Of a stretch of 64,000 nt of DNA, positions 15,356 through 23,477 are shown in pieces. Made by a program: the position numbers and the translations under genes. How positions within the stretch are numbered: position 1 is the first letter of the stretch; each line of letters starts with the position of its first letter. A model generated the notes under the pieces. It saw only the letters and a program-made list of their open reading frames with translations. It did no database searches and was not told the DNA's origin. This DNA comes from Anaerolineae bacterium (GTDB taxonomy: Bacteria > Chloroflexota > Anaerolineae > UBA4142 > SHND01): assembly GCA_021463195.1 (NCBI GenBank), contig JAJTXZ010000009.1:36480-100479 (forward strand). Direction: 5' to 3'.

Positions 15356-18196
15356 ATGAACGAATTCTACCAACTCGATACTCAAGCCGTTCTTTTACAA
15401 CTAGATAGCGACGCCCAACAGGGTTTGTCCGAGACGGCGGCAAAAGAGCGTTTGGAAAAATACGGTCCGAACGTGACGCAAGAGACCCGCGCGCGTTCGC
15501 CGTGGCTGATTTTTTTCGAGCAACTCAAAGCGACGATGGTGTTGATTCTCATCGCCGCCGCGATTGTGGCAGGGCTGCTCGGCTCGTGGAAAGATACGAT
15601 TGCCATCGGCGCGATTGTCATTTTGTTTGCGCTCGTCGGTTTTGTGCAGGAATATCGCGCCGAGCAGGCGATTGCGGCATTGAAAAAACTCGCGGTGCCG
15701 TTCGTGCGCGCTTTGCGCGGCGGGCAGGTGCGCGAAATCGCGTCGAATGCGCTCGTGCCGGGCGATGTGATTTTGCTCGAAACAGGCAATATCGTGTCGG
15801 CCGACGCGCGCGTGCTGGAAAGCGTGAATTTGCGCGTGCAAGAAGCCGCGCTCACCGGCGAATCGGAACCGATTGAAAAAATCGTCGCGCCGATGTCGCA
15901 GCCCGATCTCGCGCTCGGCGACCGACGCAATATGTTGTATATGGGCACCGTGGTGACATACGGACGCGGCAAAGCGATTGTGACAGGCACGGGCGGACAA
16001 ACCGAGCTGGGCAAAATCGCGCAGTTGATTTCGGATGTGCGCGGCGAACAAACGCCGCTGCAAAAGAAATTGGACCAACTGGGCCGTATGTTGGCGGTTG
16101 TCGGCATCGTGGTCGCGGCGGCGATTGTGGCGCTCGGTTTGCTGCGCGGCGGCGCGTTGACGCATTTTCTATTGACGGGGGTGAGCGTCGCGGTCGCGGT
16201 CGTGCCGGAAGGTTTGCCCGCGGTGGTGACGATCACGCTCGCGCTCGGCGCGCAGCGCATGTTGCGACGTAGGGCGCTGATTCGCAAGTTGCCCGCCGTC
16301 GAAACGCTTGGCTCGGTCACGGTAATCTGTTCGGATAAAACCGGCACGCTCACGGAAAACCGCATGACCGTAATCGCGCTCGATGTGGCAGGGCATCGCG
16401 TAGAGCTCGATCAAGAATTGATTCGTAACGCGCCATCGTTGGTGTCTTATACGCAAATGCTGTCGCCGGATACCGCATCCAGCAGTGGCGGTATTCGGCA
16501 AGGGCAGGCGCTAACGCTGCTGCTCGCCGGCGGCGCGTTGTGCAACGATGCCGCGTTAAGCCAAGAAATCGGGCAGGGCAAATATCGCGCGCTGGGCGAC
16601 CCGACCGAAGGCGCGCTGGTCGTCGCGGCGGCGCAGTTCGGTTTGTGGAAAGAGGAATTGGAACGTCTTTTGCCGCGAGTGGCGGAACTGCCATTTGATT
16701 CTGAACGCAAACGCATGACGACGATGCACGATCTCGCGTTGTTCGCGACGCAATCGCCCGATGTGGCGATGCATGTATTTGAAAACAAACCGTTAGTCCA
16801 ATTTACCAAAGGCAGCGTAGATGGTCTCATCGCGCTCTCGAATCGTTTTTGGATGAATGGACGCGTCAATGCGTTGGACGATGCGACGCGCAAGCGAATT
16901 TTGGACGCGAATTACGATTTGGCAGCGCGCGGGATTCGCGTGTTGGGTTTGACGTTTCGACCTTTAGAGACAAATCCTCTGGCGGCGGCATCGTCTGACG
17001 CGGACGCCGCGACCCATTCAATCGCTCAATTAAATGCGCAGGTTGAACGCGATTTGATATTTGTCGGACTGTTTGGCATGATTGATCCGCCGCGCGCCGA
17101 AGTGCGGGATGCTGTGACAATGTGCAAAACGGCGGGCATTCGCCCCGTGATGATTACGGGCGACCATCCGCTCACGGCGCTTCAAATCGCCAAACAGTTG
17201 GGCATCGCGGAAGAAGACAGCCGCGCCATCACCGGACCGGAATTGGAAAAATTGTCCGTGAATGAATTGGAAGCGTTGGTGGACAATGTATCGGTCTATG
17301 CGCGCGTTTCGCCCGAACATAAATTGAAAATTGTCCAAGCGCTCCAGAATCGCGGCAATATTGTTTCGATGACGGGCGACGGGGTGAATGATGCGCCCGC
17401 GCTGCGTCGCGCTGATGTTGGCGTGGCGATGGGTATCACCGGCACGGATGTCTCTAAAGAAGCGTCGGATATTGTTTTGCTCGACGATAATTTTGCGACG
17501 ATTGTGTCGGCGGTTGAAGAGGGGCGCGTCATTTATGATAACTTGCGCAAGTTTATCAAGTTCAGCATCGCGGGCAATATCGGCAAAGTGAGTGTGATGC
17601 TGCTCGCGCCGTTCATTGGCACGGCGGTGCCGCTTTTGCCGCTGCAACTGTTATGGTTGAATGTATTGACGGATGGTTTGCTCGGTCTGGGCTTGGGTGT
17701 GGAAGAGGCGGAACGCGGCGTGATGAAACGCGCGCCCTATTCGCCGCAAGCGCCCGTGTTGAGCAAGGTGACGGTGGCGCATATTACGTGGGTCGGTTTG
17801 TTGATTGCGGCGCTTGCGCTCGGCGTGGGCTATTATTACGATATTACGCTGAACGTGCCGCAATGGCAATCCATGATTTTTACGACGCTCGCGTTCGCGC
17901 AAATGTTTCAAGCGTTCGCGGTGCGTTCAACCGATACATCGGTTTTTCGGATGAGTCTGTTGTCGAATCGGCTGCTGCTCGCCACGGCGACGCTGACGCT
18001 GTTTTTGCAGCTCGCGGTGTTGTACGTTCCGTTCTTGCAAACGTTTTTTAATACGGCGCCGTTAGTGTGGTATGACTTGCTGCTTTGCATCGGCTTGGGC
18101 GCGCTGGTGCTTGTGGGCATCGAGTTTGAAAAATGGGTGAGTCGGCGCGGCGGAACCAAGTCAACCGCAGCTCATTCGGCTGCGCCCGAGATATGA
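15356..18196 (+). CDS. Calcium-type P-type ATPase (P2A)
   Basis: Cation-pumping ATPase of 946 residues in the inner membrane, closest in layout to bacterial SERCA-like Ca2+ ATPases. Domains in order: N-terminal cation-ATPase domain (1-70); two helices; actuator domain with 'TGESEPIEK' near 166; helices with the ion-binding 'VPEGLPAVV' near 283; phosphorylation motif 'CSDKTGTLTE' with Asp about 328; nucleotide domain; hinge 'MTGDGVNDAPALRRAD' near 671; and six C-terminal helices including 'QLLWLNVLTDGLLGLGLG'. 'PEGLP' and 'NVLTD' fit a P2 transporter of Ca2+ (or Mn2+). It stands alone with its own candidate promoter. The transported ion is inferred from family. Confidence 0.93.
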   Translation: MNEFYQLDTQAVLLQLDSDAQQGLSETAAKERLEKYGPNVTQETRARSPWLIFFEQLKATMVLILIAAAIVAGLLGSWKDTIAIGAIVILFALVGFVQEYRAEQAIAALKKLAVPFVRALRGGQVREIASNALVPGDVILLETGNIVSADARVLESVNLRVQEAALTGESEPIEKIVAPMSQPDLALGDRRNMLYMGTVVTYGRGKAIVTGTGGQTELGKIAQLISDVRGEQTPLQKKLDQLGRMLAVVGIVVAAAIVALGLLRGGALTHFLLTGVSVAVAVVPEGLPAVVTITLALGAQRMLRRRALIRKLPAVETLGSVTVICSDKTGTLTENRMTVIALDVAGHRVELDQELIRNAPSLVSYTQMLSPDTASSSGGIRQGQALTLLLAGGALCNDAALSQEIGQGKYRALGDPTEGALVVAAAQFGLWKEELERLLPRVAELPFDSERKRMTTMHDLALFATQSPDVAMHVFENKPLVQFTKGSVDGLIALSNRFWMNGRVNALDDATRKRILDANYDLAARGIRVLGLTFRPLETNPLAAASSDADAATHSIAQLNAQVERDLIFVGLFGMIDPPRAEVRDAVTMCKTAGIRPVMITGDHPLTALQIAKQLGIAEEDSRAITGPELEKLSVNELEALVDNVSVYARVSPEHKLKIVQALQNRGNIVSMTGDGVNDAPALRRADVGVAMGITGTDVSKEASDIVLLDDNFATIVSAVEEGRVIYDNLRKFIKFSIAGNIGKVSVMLLAPFIGTAVPLLPLQLLWLNVLTDGLLGLGLGVEEAERGVMKRAPYSPQAPVLSKVTVAHITWVGLLIAALALGVGYYYDITLNVPQWQSMIFTTLAFAQMFQAFAVRSTDTSVFRMSLLSNRLLLATATLTLFLQLAVLYVPFLQTFFNTAPLVWYDLLLCIGLGALVLVGIEFEKWVSRRGGTKSTAAHSAAPEI

Positions 18197-18657
18197 ACGC
18201 GAATTCGCCAAGCGATTGTCTTAAACTGTCGTTGCGAGCCGTTGTTGCCAAGCAAGCGCTGCGCTTTGAGACTGCTTGGTCGCGCAGAATGTTCTTGGCT
18301 GTGACTTGAAGGCGCTTGCCAAGAGGCTTGCGCTTGCGCGTGTTCGATTTTCAATCGGCGGACGCGACGATTGCGAGAATTTTGATTGAACGCTTTGGCA
18401 TGAATGTCGTCATCGCGTTTTTTAGTGTGCGGTATTTCGCGTGGGCACTTGCGACGCTGTTGAATCGCAATGTGCGCTGGGCAAGGCAAATTGGAGCGGC
18501 GCAGTCCGTTTGAAGCATTTTCGCCGCCATGCAGCCAACAATCATCATTTAGGCGCATTGGGTCAACAGACAAAAATATTCAAGCAAGGTAGACGCCACA
18601 AGTCCGCAAATTCGCTCAAAAGTAATTTTCATTTCAAATCGTTCAACAGGAGTTTTC
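18197..18657. other. 461-bp spacer without a supported gene
   Basis: No open frame here has coding character or a recognisable domain. The first part has short inverted words (CCAAGCA near 18248 with TGCTTGG near 18277; GCGCTTGC motifs) that could form hairpins and may mark the end of the ATPase transcript or a decayed repeat. AGGAG at 18648-18652 serves the next gene. Confidence 0.5.
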
Positions 18658-19857
18658 ATGGACACTATCGTTTCCGAAATTCAAAAACAGGTCGCGCAGC
18701 AACGCGACGATATCGTTCAGTTTTTCATTGACATTTGCGCGATCCCTTCGATGGATTCGCAAATTGGACCGGTCGGCGAACGCGTCGGCGCGGAAATGAA
18801 AAAACTCGGCTTTGACGAAGTGCGCTTTGACAAGATGGGCAATATTCTCGGACGCATCGGCAATGGCGCGAAAACCATCGTGTACGATTCGCACATTGAT
18901 ACCGTCGGCATCGGCGACCCGTCAACGTGGGAATGGGACCCGTTCAAGGGCAAAATCGAAAACGGAATTTTGTTTGCGCGCGGCGCGTGCGATGAAAAAG
19001 GTTCGACGCCCGGCATGGTGTACGGACTCGCCATCGCGCACCAACTCGGTTTGCTCGACGGTTGGACGGCGTACTATTTTGGCAACATGGAAGAGTGGTG
19101 CGACGGTATCGCGCCCAATTCGTTCGTCGAAGCCGACCCGAAAATTCGTCCCGATTTCGCGGTGATTGGCGAGCCGACCAAGATGCAGGTGTATCGCGGA
19201 CACAAAGGGCGCGTTGAATTGAAAATCACCGCGAAAGGAAAATCGGCGCACGCCGCGTCGAATTTCCTCGGCGACAACGCGATTTATAAATTGCTGCCCA
19301 TCATCGCGGGCATCCGCGACCTCGACGCGAAATTGCCGACGCACGATTTTCTCGGCAAAGCCGTCGTCACCGTCAGCGATATGAAGGTTAGCACCGTTTC
19401 GCTGAACGCGGTGCCCGACGAAGCGACGATTTTTATTGACCGCCGCGTCACCTTTGGCGAAACCAAAGAGAGCGCGATTGCGGCGATTGACGCGTTGATT
19501 CCAAACGACCAGCGCGACAAAATCAAACTCGAAGAATTGTTTTACGACGAACCGAGTTACACAGGATTTGTTTTTCCCGTTGACAAATATTATCCCGCGT
19601 GGGCGTTGGATGAAGCGCATCCGCTCGTGCAAGCGGGACAAAACGCGATTCAAGAGTTGTGGAACGAAACGCGTCCGACGGGCAAGTGGGCATTTTCCAC
19701 GAACGGCACCTATTGGGCAGGCAAGGCAGGCATCCCCTCCATCGGTTTCGGACCGGGCGATGAAATCTACGCGCACAGCACGCTCGATCAAAATAAATTG
19801 GATGACGTGGTCGCGGCGACGGAATTTTACGCGTTGTTGCCGAGTTTAGTGCGATAG
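18658..19857 (+). CDS. ygeY: YgeY-family M20 hydrolase of the YgeW/SsnA cluster
   Basis: Zinc-dependent M20 hydrolase of 399 residues, best matched to the YgeY family found with ygeW, yqeA and ssnA in purine- and selenium-linked gene clusters. Motifs: 'YDSHIDTVGIGD' (His79, Asp81), 'GACDEKGS' (Asp112) and 'NMEEWCDG' (Glu145/146 with the unusual Cys-Asp-Gly that marks the YgeY group); the lid domain starts 'RGHKGRVELKITAKGKSAHAA'. Start ATG 18658 follows AGGAG. The last codons and the TAG stop are formed by the first octamer of the repeat array that follows. In E. coli the gene is part of ygeW-ygeX-ygeY; here it leads the cluster. Confidence 0.9.
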   Translation: MDTIVSEIQKQVAQQRDDIVQFFIDICAIPSMDSQIGPVGERVGAEMKKLGFDEVRFDKMGNILGRIGNGAKTIVYDSHIDTVGIGDPSTWEWDPFKGKIENGILFARGACDEKGSTPGMVYGLAIAHQLGLLDGWTAYYFGNMEEWCDGIAPNSFVEADPKIRPDFAVIGEPTKMQVYRGHKGRVELKITAKGKSAHAASNFLGDNAIYKLLPIIAGIRDLDAKLPTHDFLGKAVVTVSDMKVSTVSLNAVPDEATIFIDRRVTFGETKESAIAAIDALIPNDQRDKIKLEELFYDEPSYTGFVFPVDKYYPAWALDEAHPLVQAGQNAIQELWNETRPTGKWAFSTNGTYWAGKAGIPSIGFGPGDEIYAHSTLDQNKLDDVVAATEFYALLPSLVR

Positions 19858-20360
19858 TGGGGTAGTGCGATAGTGGGGTAGTGCGATAGTGCGATAGTGG
19901 GGTAGTGAGATAGTGCGGTTGTGCGATAGTAAGAGTGTGCAATGCCCAAGATTGAACGATTTGAGGATTTGATTTGTTGGCAAAAGGCGCGCGAACTTGC
20001 GAATGTGGTGTATGACCTGACGGAACGCGCAACTTTTTCGCGGGACGCGCGCTTGCGTGGACAACTGCAAGGCGCAGCAGGTTCGGTGATGCACAATATC
20101 GCGGAAGGATTCGATTCGGGTTCAAAACCAGAATTCATTCGCTTTTTGAAAATGGCGCGCAGGTCGGCAAGCGAAATTCAATCCGAAATTTATCTTGCAT
20201 GTGACCGCAAGTACATTACCGAACAGGAACGGCAGCGCACCTACAATCTGGCAACCGAATCAAAACGACTTATCAATGGCATGATTAATCACTTGCGCGG
20301 CAAATCCAAGAACGATGGTAACTAAAACTATCGCACTATCGCACGAATGCACTATCGCAC
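19849..20360. mobile_element. Putative mobile element: four-helix-bundle gene between inverted octamer arrays
   Basis: Left array 19849-19941 has about eleven octamers (GTGCGATA, GTGGGGTA, GTGAGATA). Right array 20327-20360 has the reverse complement, ACTATCGCACTATCGCAC...ACTATCGCAC. Between them lies only the IVP/four-helix-bundle gene. The left array supplies the YgeY stop codon; the right array lies inside the coding start of the dehydratase gene, so 'TIALSHECTIAL' at that protein's N-terminus is repeat-encoded. The same architecture with other repeat words occurs at 29393-29884 and 32042-32550. No transposase is present; mobility is inferred from the repeated architecture and from gene-free versions. 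Confidence 0.6.
19942..20325 (+). CDS. Four-helix-bundle protein, 23S rRNA intervening-sequence (IVP/S23) family
   Basis: Small protein of 127 residues in the family first found encoded in 23S rRNA intervening sequences of Leptospira and Coxiella (PF05635) and related to the Avd protein of diversity-generating retroelements. Features seen: 'FEDLICWQKARELANVVYDLT' start, 'LRGQLQGAAGSVMHNIAEGFDSGSK' and 'FIRFLKMARRSASEIQSEIYLA', which give the four amphipathic helices with basic surface residues. The function of stand-alone members is unknown; RNA binding has been proposed for relatives. There is no clear ribosome binding site. The stop codon overlaps the start of the next gene by 11 bp. Confidence 0.88.
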   Translation: MPKIERFEDLICWQKARELANVVYDLTERATFSRDARLRGQLQGAAGSVMHNIAEGFDSGSKPEFIRFLKMARRSASEIQSEIYLACDRKYITEQERQRTYNLATESKRLINGMINHLRGKSKNDGN

Positions 20361-21298
20361 TCGATGATTTTGACGATGCCCGCACCATCATCCACAACAA
20401 ACTCCATCGTACTCCCACTGCTTCTGCCTCCGCGCTTGGCGAACTCGCGGGCGTCAATCTTATTTTGAAATGCGAGCAGTTTCAAAAAACGGGCTCGTTC
20501 AAACCGCGCGGGGCAATCAATAAACTCGCGCATCTTTCGGAACAAGAACGCGCGCGCGGACTTGTGAGCGCGAGCGCGGGCAATCACGCGCAAGGATTGT
20601 CGTACGCAGCGCGCGCGTTTGGCGCGTACGCGACGATTGTGATGCCGCAAGATGCGCCGCAAGCAAAAATTGACGCGGTGCGCGGCTACGGCGGCGACAT
20701 CGTTTTCGCGGAATCGGTGAACACGATGTTCGACAAGATGCTCGAACTGCAACGCGCACACAATTACACCATCGCGCATCCGTTCGATGACCCGTATGTG
20801 ATTGCGGGACAGGGGACAATCGGTTTGGAAATTTTCGAGGATGTTCCCGACGCGGAATACGTTTTCGTGCCAATTGGCGGCGGGGGATTGATCAGCGGCA
20901 TTGCTGCCGCGTTGAAATGGCAGAATCCGAAAATCAAAATCATCGGCGTCGAATCGAACGCGGGCGGCGCGTATTTTGCCAGCGTGCAAGCAGGAAAAAA
21001 TACGCGCGTGGTGTGTACGCCGACGATTGCGGGCGGCATCGTTTGTCCGATGATTGGCGAAAACAATTATCCCATGATGCAAGAGTTTGTGGACGATGTT
21101 GTGTTGGTGAACGATGATGAATTGAAAGATACGATTCGTTTGTTATTGGAACGCTGCAAGATGCTCGTGGAAGGCGCGGGGGCAGCGGCGATGGCGGCGA
21201 TTGTTGCGAAAAAAGTTTCGCTGCCAAAAAACGCGCGCGTCGTTGCGGTGTTGAGCGGCGGGAATGTGGATTTGGCGCGGTTGAAAGAGTGGTTGTAG
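20315..21298 (+). CDS. PLP-dependent threonine/serine dehydratase-like enzyme
   Basis: Fold-type II PLP enzyme of 327 residues, similar to catabolic threonine dehydratase or serine racemase/dehydratase. The Schiff-base lysine lies in 'QKTGSFKPRGAINKL', the phosphate-binding loop in 'GGGGLISGIAAAL', and 'SAGNHAQGLSYAA' binds substrate. No regulatory ACT domain is present, as in biodegradative enzymes. The only usable start is the ATG at 20315, inside the end of the four-helix-bundle gene. The first 16 residues are mostly encoded by octamer repeats and do not belong to the conserved fold, so the native start has been replaced. It lies between YgeY and YgeW and may deaminate an amino acid made in purine breakdown. 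Confidence 0.88.
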   Translation: MVTKTIALSHECTIALDDFDDARTIIHNKLHRTPTASASALGELAGVNLILKCEQFQKTGSFKPRGAINKLAHLSEQERARGLVSASAGNHAQGLSYAARAFGAYATIVMPQDAPQAKIDAVRGYGGDIVFAESVNTMFDKMLELQRAHNYTIAHPFDDPYVIAGQGTIGLEIFEDVPDAEYVFVPIGGGGLISGIAAALKWQNPKIKIIGVESNAGGAYFASVQAGKNTRVVCTPTIAGGIVCPMIGENNYPMMQEFVDDVVLVNDDELKDTIRLLLERCKMLVEGAGAAAMAAIVAKKVSLPKNARVVAVLSGGNVDLARLKEWL

Positions 21299-21386
21299 GG
21301 AAGGATGAGGGATGAAGAATGAAGAATGAAAAAGTAAATCAGAAATCATAAATCTGAAATCAAAAATCAAAAATACAGAGAGGTAA
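21298..21386. repeat. Heptamer-type repeat spacer
   Basis: GGATGAG GGATGAA GAATGAA then CAGAAAT CATAAAT CTGAAAT CAAAAAT words fill the spacer between the dehydratase and YgeW genes, ending next to the ribosome binding site AGAGAGG. The pattern is degenerate and of the same style as other spacers. Confidence 0.6.
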
Positions 21387-21389
21387 CAC

Positions 21390-22370
21390 ATGCAAACCAA
21401 TTTTCGCGGACGCGATTTCATCAGCGACCTCGATTTTTCCAAAGAAGAAGTGGAAACCGTAATGGAAGTGGCGTTCGATTTGAAACGCAAGCGCGCATTG
21501 AATGAAGCGCACGCGTTATTGCGCGATAAAGTTCTCGCGATGCTTTTCTTTTTCACGTCCACACGCACGCGCGGCTCGTTTGAAGCGGGCATGGCGCAGT
21601 TGGGCGGACACGCCGCGTTCATTGATTCCGAGACGACGCAAATTTCGCACGGCGATACCGCCAAAGAAATCGGCGAAATTTTTGGGCGTTATTTTGACGG
21701 CATCGCGATTCGGCAATGCGATTGGCAATTTGGCAATAAATACGAGAACGAGGTGGCTGCCGCGTCGCGCGTGCCGATTCTCAATATGCAGTGCGACATC
21801 TATCACCCGTTTCAATGTCTCGCCGACTTGATGACGATTTTTGAAAAAAAGGGACGCGATTTGCGCCGCAAAAAAATGGTGGTGAGTTGGGCGTACGCGG
21901 CGTCGTACTCAAAACCAATTTCCGTGCCGCAATCGTTGATTTTGCAAATGACGCGTTTTGGAATGGACGTGGTACTCGCGCATCCGCCCGAATTCAAACT
22001 CATGCCCGACATTGTGCAGCAAGCGCAAGACAATGCGAAAAAATATGGCACCGGTTTTGAAATTGTGCATGACATGGACGAAGCGTTCAAGGACGCGGAT
22101 ATTGTGTATCCGAAATCGTGGGGTCCGTTGATGACGACGACGGGCAAAGAAGAAGGCAAGGCGTTGATCGACAAATACAAATCGTGGATTACGGATGCGC
22201 GTCGCATGAGTTTGACAAAGGAAGATTCAATTTATATGCATTGCCTCCCCGCCGACCGCGGATTGGAAGTGACCGACGAAGTGATTGATGGACGCCATTC
22301 CGTCGTGTATGACGAAGCCGAAAATCGCTTGCACGCGCAAAAAGCGGTGATGGCTCTTACGATGAGTTAG
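21390..22370 (+). CDS. ygeW: YgeW-family knotted carbamoyltransferase
   Basis: Cytoplasmic transcarbamoylase-fold protein of 326 residues, best matched to the YgeW family, whose members cluster with YgeY, carbamate kinase and SsnA and are thought to transfer or release a carbamoyl group late in purine or ureide breakdown. The carbamoyl-phosphate loop is 'FFTSTRTRGSFE' (STRTR), followed by 'HGDTAKEIGEIFGRYFDGIAIR' and 'PILNMQCDIYHPFQCLADLMTI', where ornithine transcarbamoylases have HPxQ; 'MHCLPADRG' is the HCLP motif. Substrate-side residues differ from ordinary ornithine transcarbamoylase. The start ATG 21390 follows AGAGAGG. The stop TAG lies at the edge of the inverted octamer repeat preceding the carbamate kinase gene. 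Confidence 0.88.
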   Translation: MQTNFRGRDFISDLDFSKEEVETVMEVAFDLKRKRALNEAHALLRDKVLAMLFFFTSTRTRGSFEAGMAQLGGHAAFIDSETTQISHGDTAKEIGEIFGRYFDGIAIRQCDWQFGNKYENEVAAASRVPILNMQCDIYHPFQCLADLMTIFEKKGRDLRRKKMVVSWAYAASYSKPISVPQSLILQMTRFGMDVVLAHPPEFKLMPDIVQQAQDNAKKYGTGFEIVHDMDEAFKDADIVYPKSWGPLMTTTGKEEGKALIDKYKSWITDARRMSLTKEDSIYMHCLPADRGLEVTDEVIDGRHSVVYDEAENRLHAQKAVMALTMS

Positions 22371-22456
22371 TGCAATAGTGCGATAGTGCAATAGTGAGAT
22401 AGTGAAGAATCTGTTTTTGATTTAACTATCGCACTAATACACGATTGCACTACCGC
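22370..22456. mobile_element. Gene-free inverted octamer pair (miniature element)
   Basis: Left arm 22370-22401, four octamers GTGCAATA GTGCGATA GTGCAATA GTGAGATA; right arm 22425-22456, ACTATCGC ACTAATAC ACGATTGC ACTACCGC, the reverse complement type; spacer 23 bp. Same family and order as the four-helix-bundle element at 19849-20360 but with no gene inside, as expected for a deletion derivative. It forms nearly the whole spacer between ygeW and the carbamate kinase gene. Confidence 0.7.
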
Positions 22457-22467
22457 ACTTTCCAAAA

Positions 22468-23418
22468 ATGTCTCAAGTCGCTGTCATCGCCGTCGGTGGC
22501 AATTCGCTCATCCTCGACGAAAAACACAAAACGATTGCAGACCAATACAACGCGACCGTCGAAACATCGAAACATGTCGCGGGTATGATTGAAAAAGGAT
22601 GGAATGTTGTCCTCACGCATGGCAACGGACCGCAAGTTGGATTTATTCTGCGGCGCTCCGAACTCGCGTTACATGAATTGCATCCGGTGCCGCTCGATTA
22701 CTGCGGCGCCGATTCGCAAGGCGCGATTGGTTACATGTTTCAACGCGCGCTGCGGAATGAATTTCACGCGCGTGGAATAAACAAACAAGCCGCGACGATT
22801 GTGACCCAAGTGTTGGTGGACAAAAACGATCCCGCGTTTCAAAATCCCTCGAAACCTATCGGTTCGTTTATGAACGCGGAAGCCGCCGCGCGCAAACGCG
22901 CCGAAGAAAATTGGCAGATGGTCGAGGACGCGGGACGCGGTTGGCGGCGCGTGGTGCCTTCGCCCTTGCCGAAAGAAATTGTCGAACGCGACGCGATTGA
23001 TTCGCTCATACGCGCGGGCTTTGTCGTCATTTGTTCGGGCGGCGGCGGAATTCCTGTGTATGAAAATGAACAAGGCGAACTCGTTGGACTCGAAGCGGTG
23101 ATTGATAAAGACTTTGCGGGTTCGCTGCTCGCGCGCAGTGTCGGCGCGGATTTGTTTTTGATTTCCACCGCCGTCGAAAAAGTGGCGTTGAATTTCAACA
23201 AACCGAATCAGCAATGGCTCGACCAGCTCACCGTTGACGAAGCGAAAAAATATCTCGCCGAAGGACATTTCGCCAAAGGTTCGATGGGTCCAAAAATTCA
23301 AGCCGCGCTTTGGTTTCTCGAAGGTTCGGACAAAAACGCGCAAGCGTTAATCACCAATCCCGAAAATCTCGAACGCGCGCTGAACGGCGAGACAGGGACG
23401 CGGATTACAAAGGGATGA
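22468..23418 (+). CDS. arcC: Carbamate kinase
   Basis: Carbamate kinase of 316 residues, amino-acid kinase fold; makes ATP from carbamoyl phosphate and ADP. Seen: 'VIAVGGNSLI' (nucleotide loop), 'VLTHGNGPQVG', 'PLDYCGADSQGAIGYM', 'GRGWRRVVPSPLP', 'VICSGGGGIPVYEN' and 'VIDKDFAGSLLA', all characteristic. Length is normal. Directly downstream of YgeW it corresponds to YqeA in the E. coli ygeW cluster: YgeW would generate carbamoyl phosphate and this enzyme would harvest it as ATP plus ammonia and CO2. The ATG at 22468 lies 11 bp after the octamer array. There is no clear Shine-Dalgarno sequence. Confidence 0.94.
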   Translation: MSQVAVIAVGGNSLILDEKHKTIADQYNATVETSKHVAGMIEKGWNVVLTHGNGPQVGFILRRSELALHELHPVPLDYCGADSQGAIGYMFQRALRNEFHARGINKQAATIVTQVLVDKNDPAFQNPSKPIGSFMNAEAAARKRAEENWQMVEDAGRGWRRVVPSPLPKEIVERDAIDSLIRAGFVVICSGGGGIPVYENEQGELVGLEAVIDKDFAGSLLARSVGADLFLISTAVEKVALNFNKPNQQWLDQLTVDEAKKYLAEGHFAKGSMGPKIQAALWFLEGSDKNAQALITNPENLERALNGETGTRITKG

Positions 23419-23477
23419 GGTTTGAGGGATGAGTAGCCCTCGTTCTTTCATCCCTCATTCTTCATCCTTCATCCTTT
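23416..23477. repeat. Inverted heptamer-like spacer
   Basis: GGGATGAGG/GAGGGATGAG on the left, TCATCCCTCATTCTTCATCC on the right: inverted degenerate words across the whole spacer between the carbamate kinase and threonine synthase-like genes. The left part supplies the kinase stop codon. Confidence 0.65.

Noticed and set aside
18316..18731. Short open frames in the spacer before ygeY
   Set aside because: Overlapping frames on both strands, none with a recognisable domain or ribosome binding site; the longest overlaps the ygeY start in another frame.
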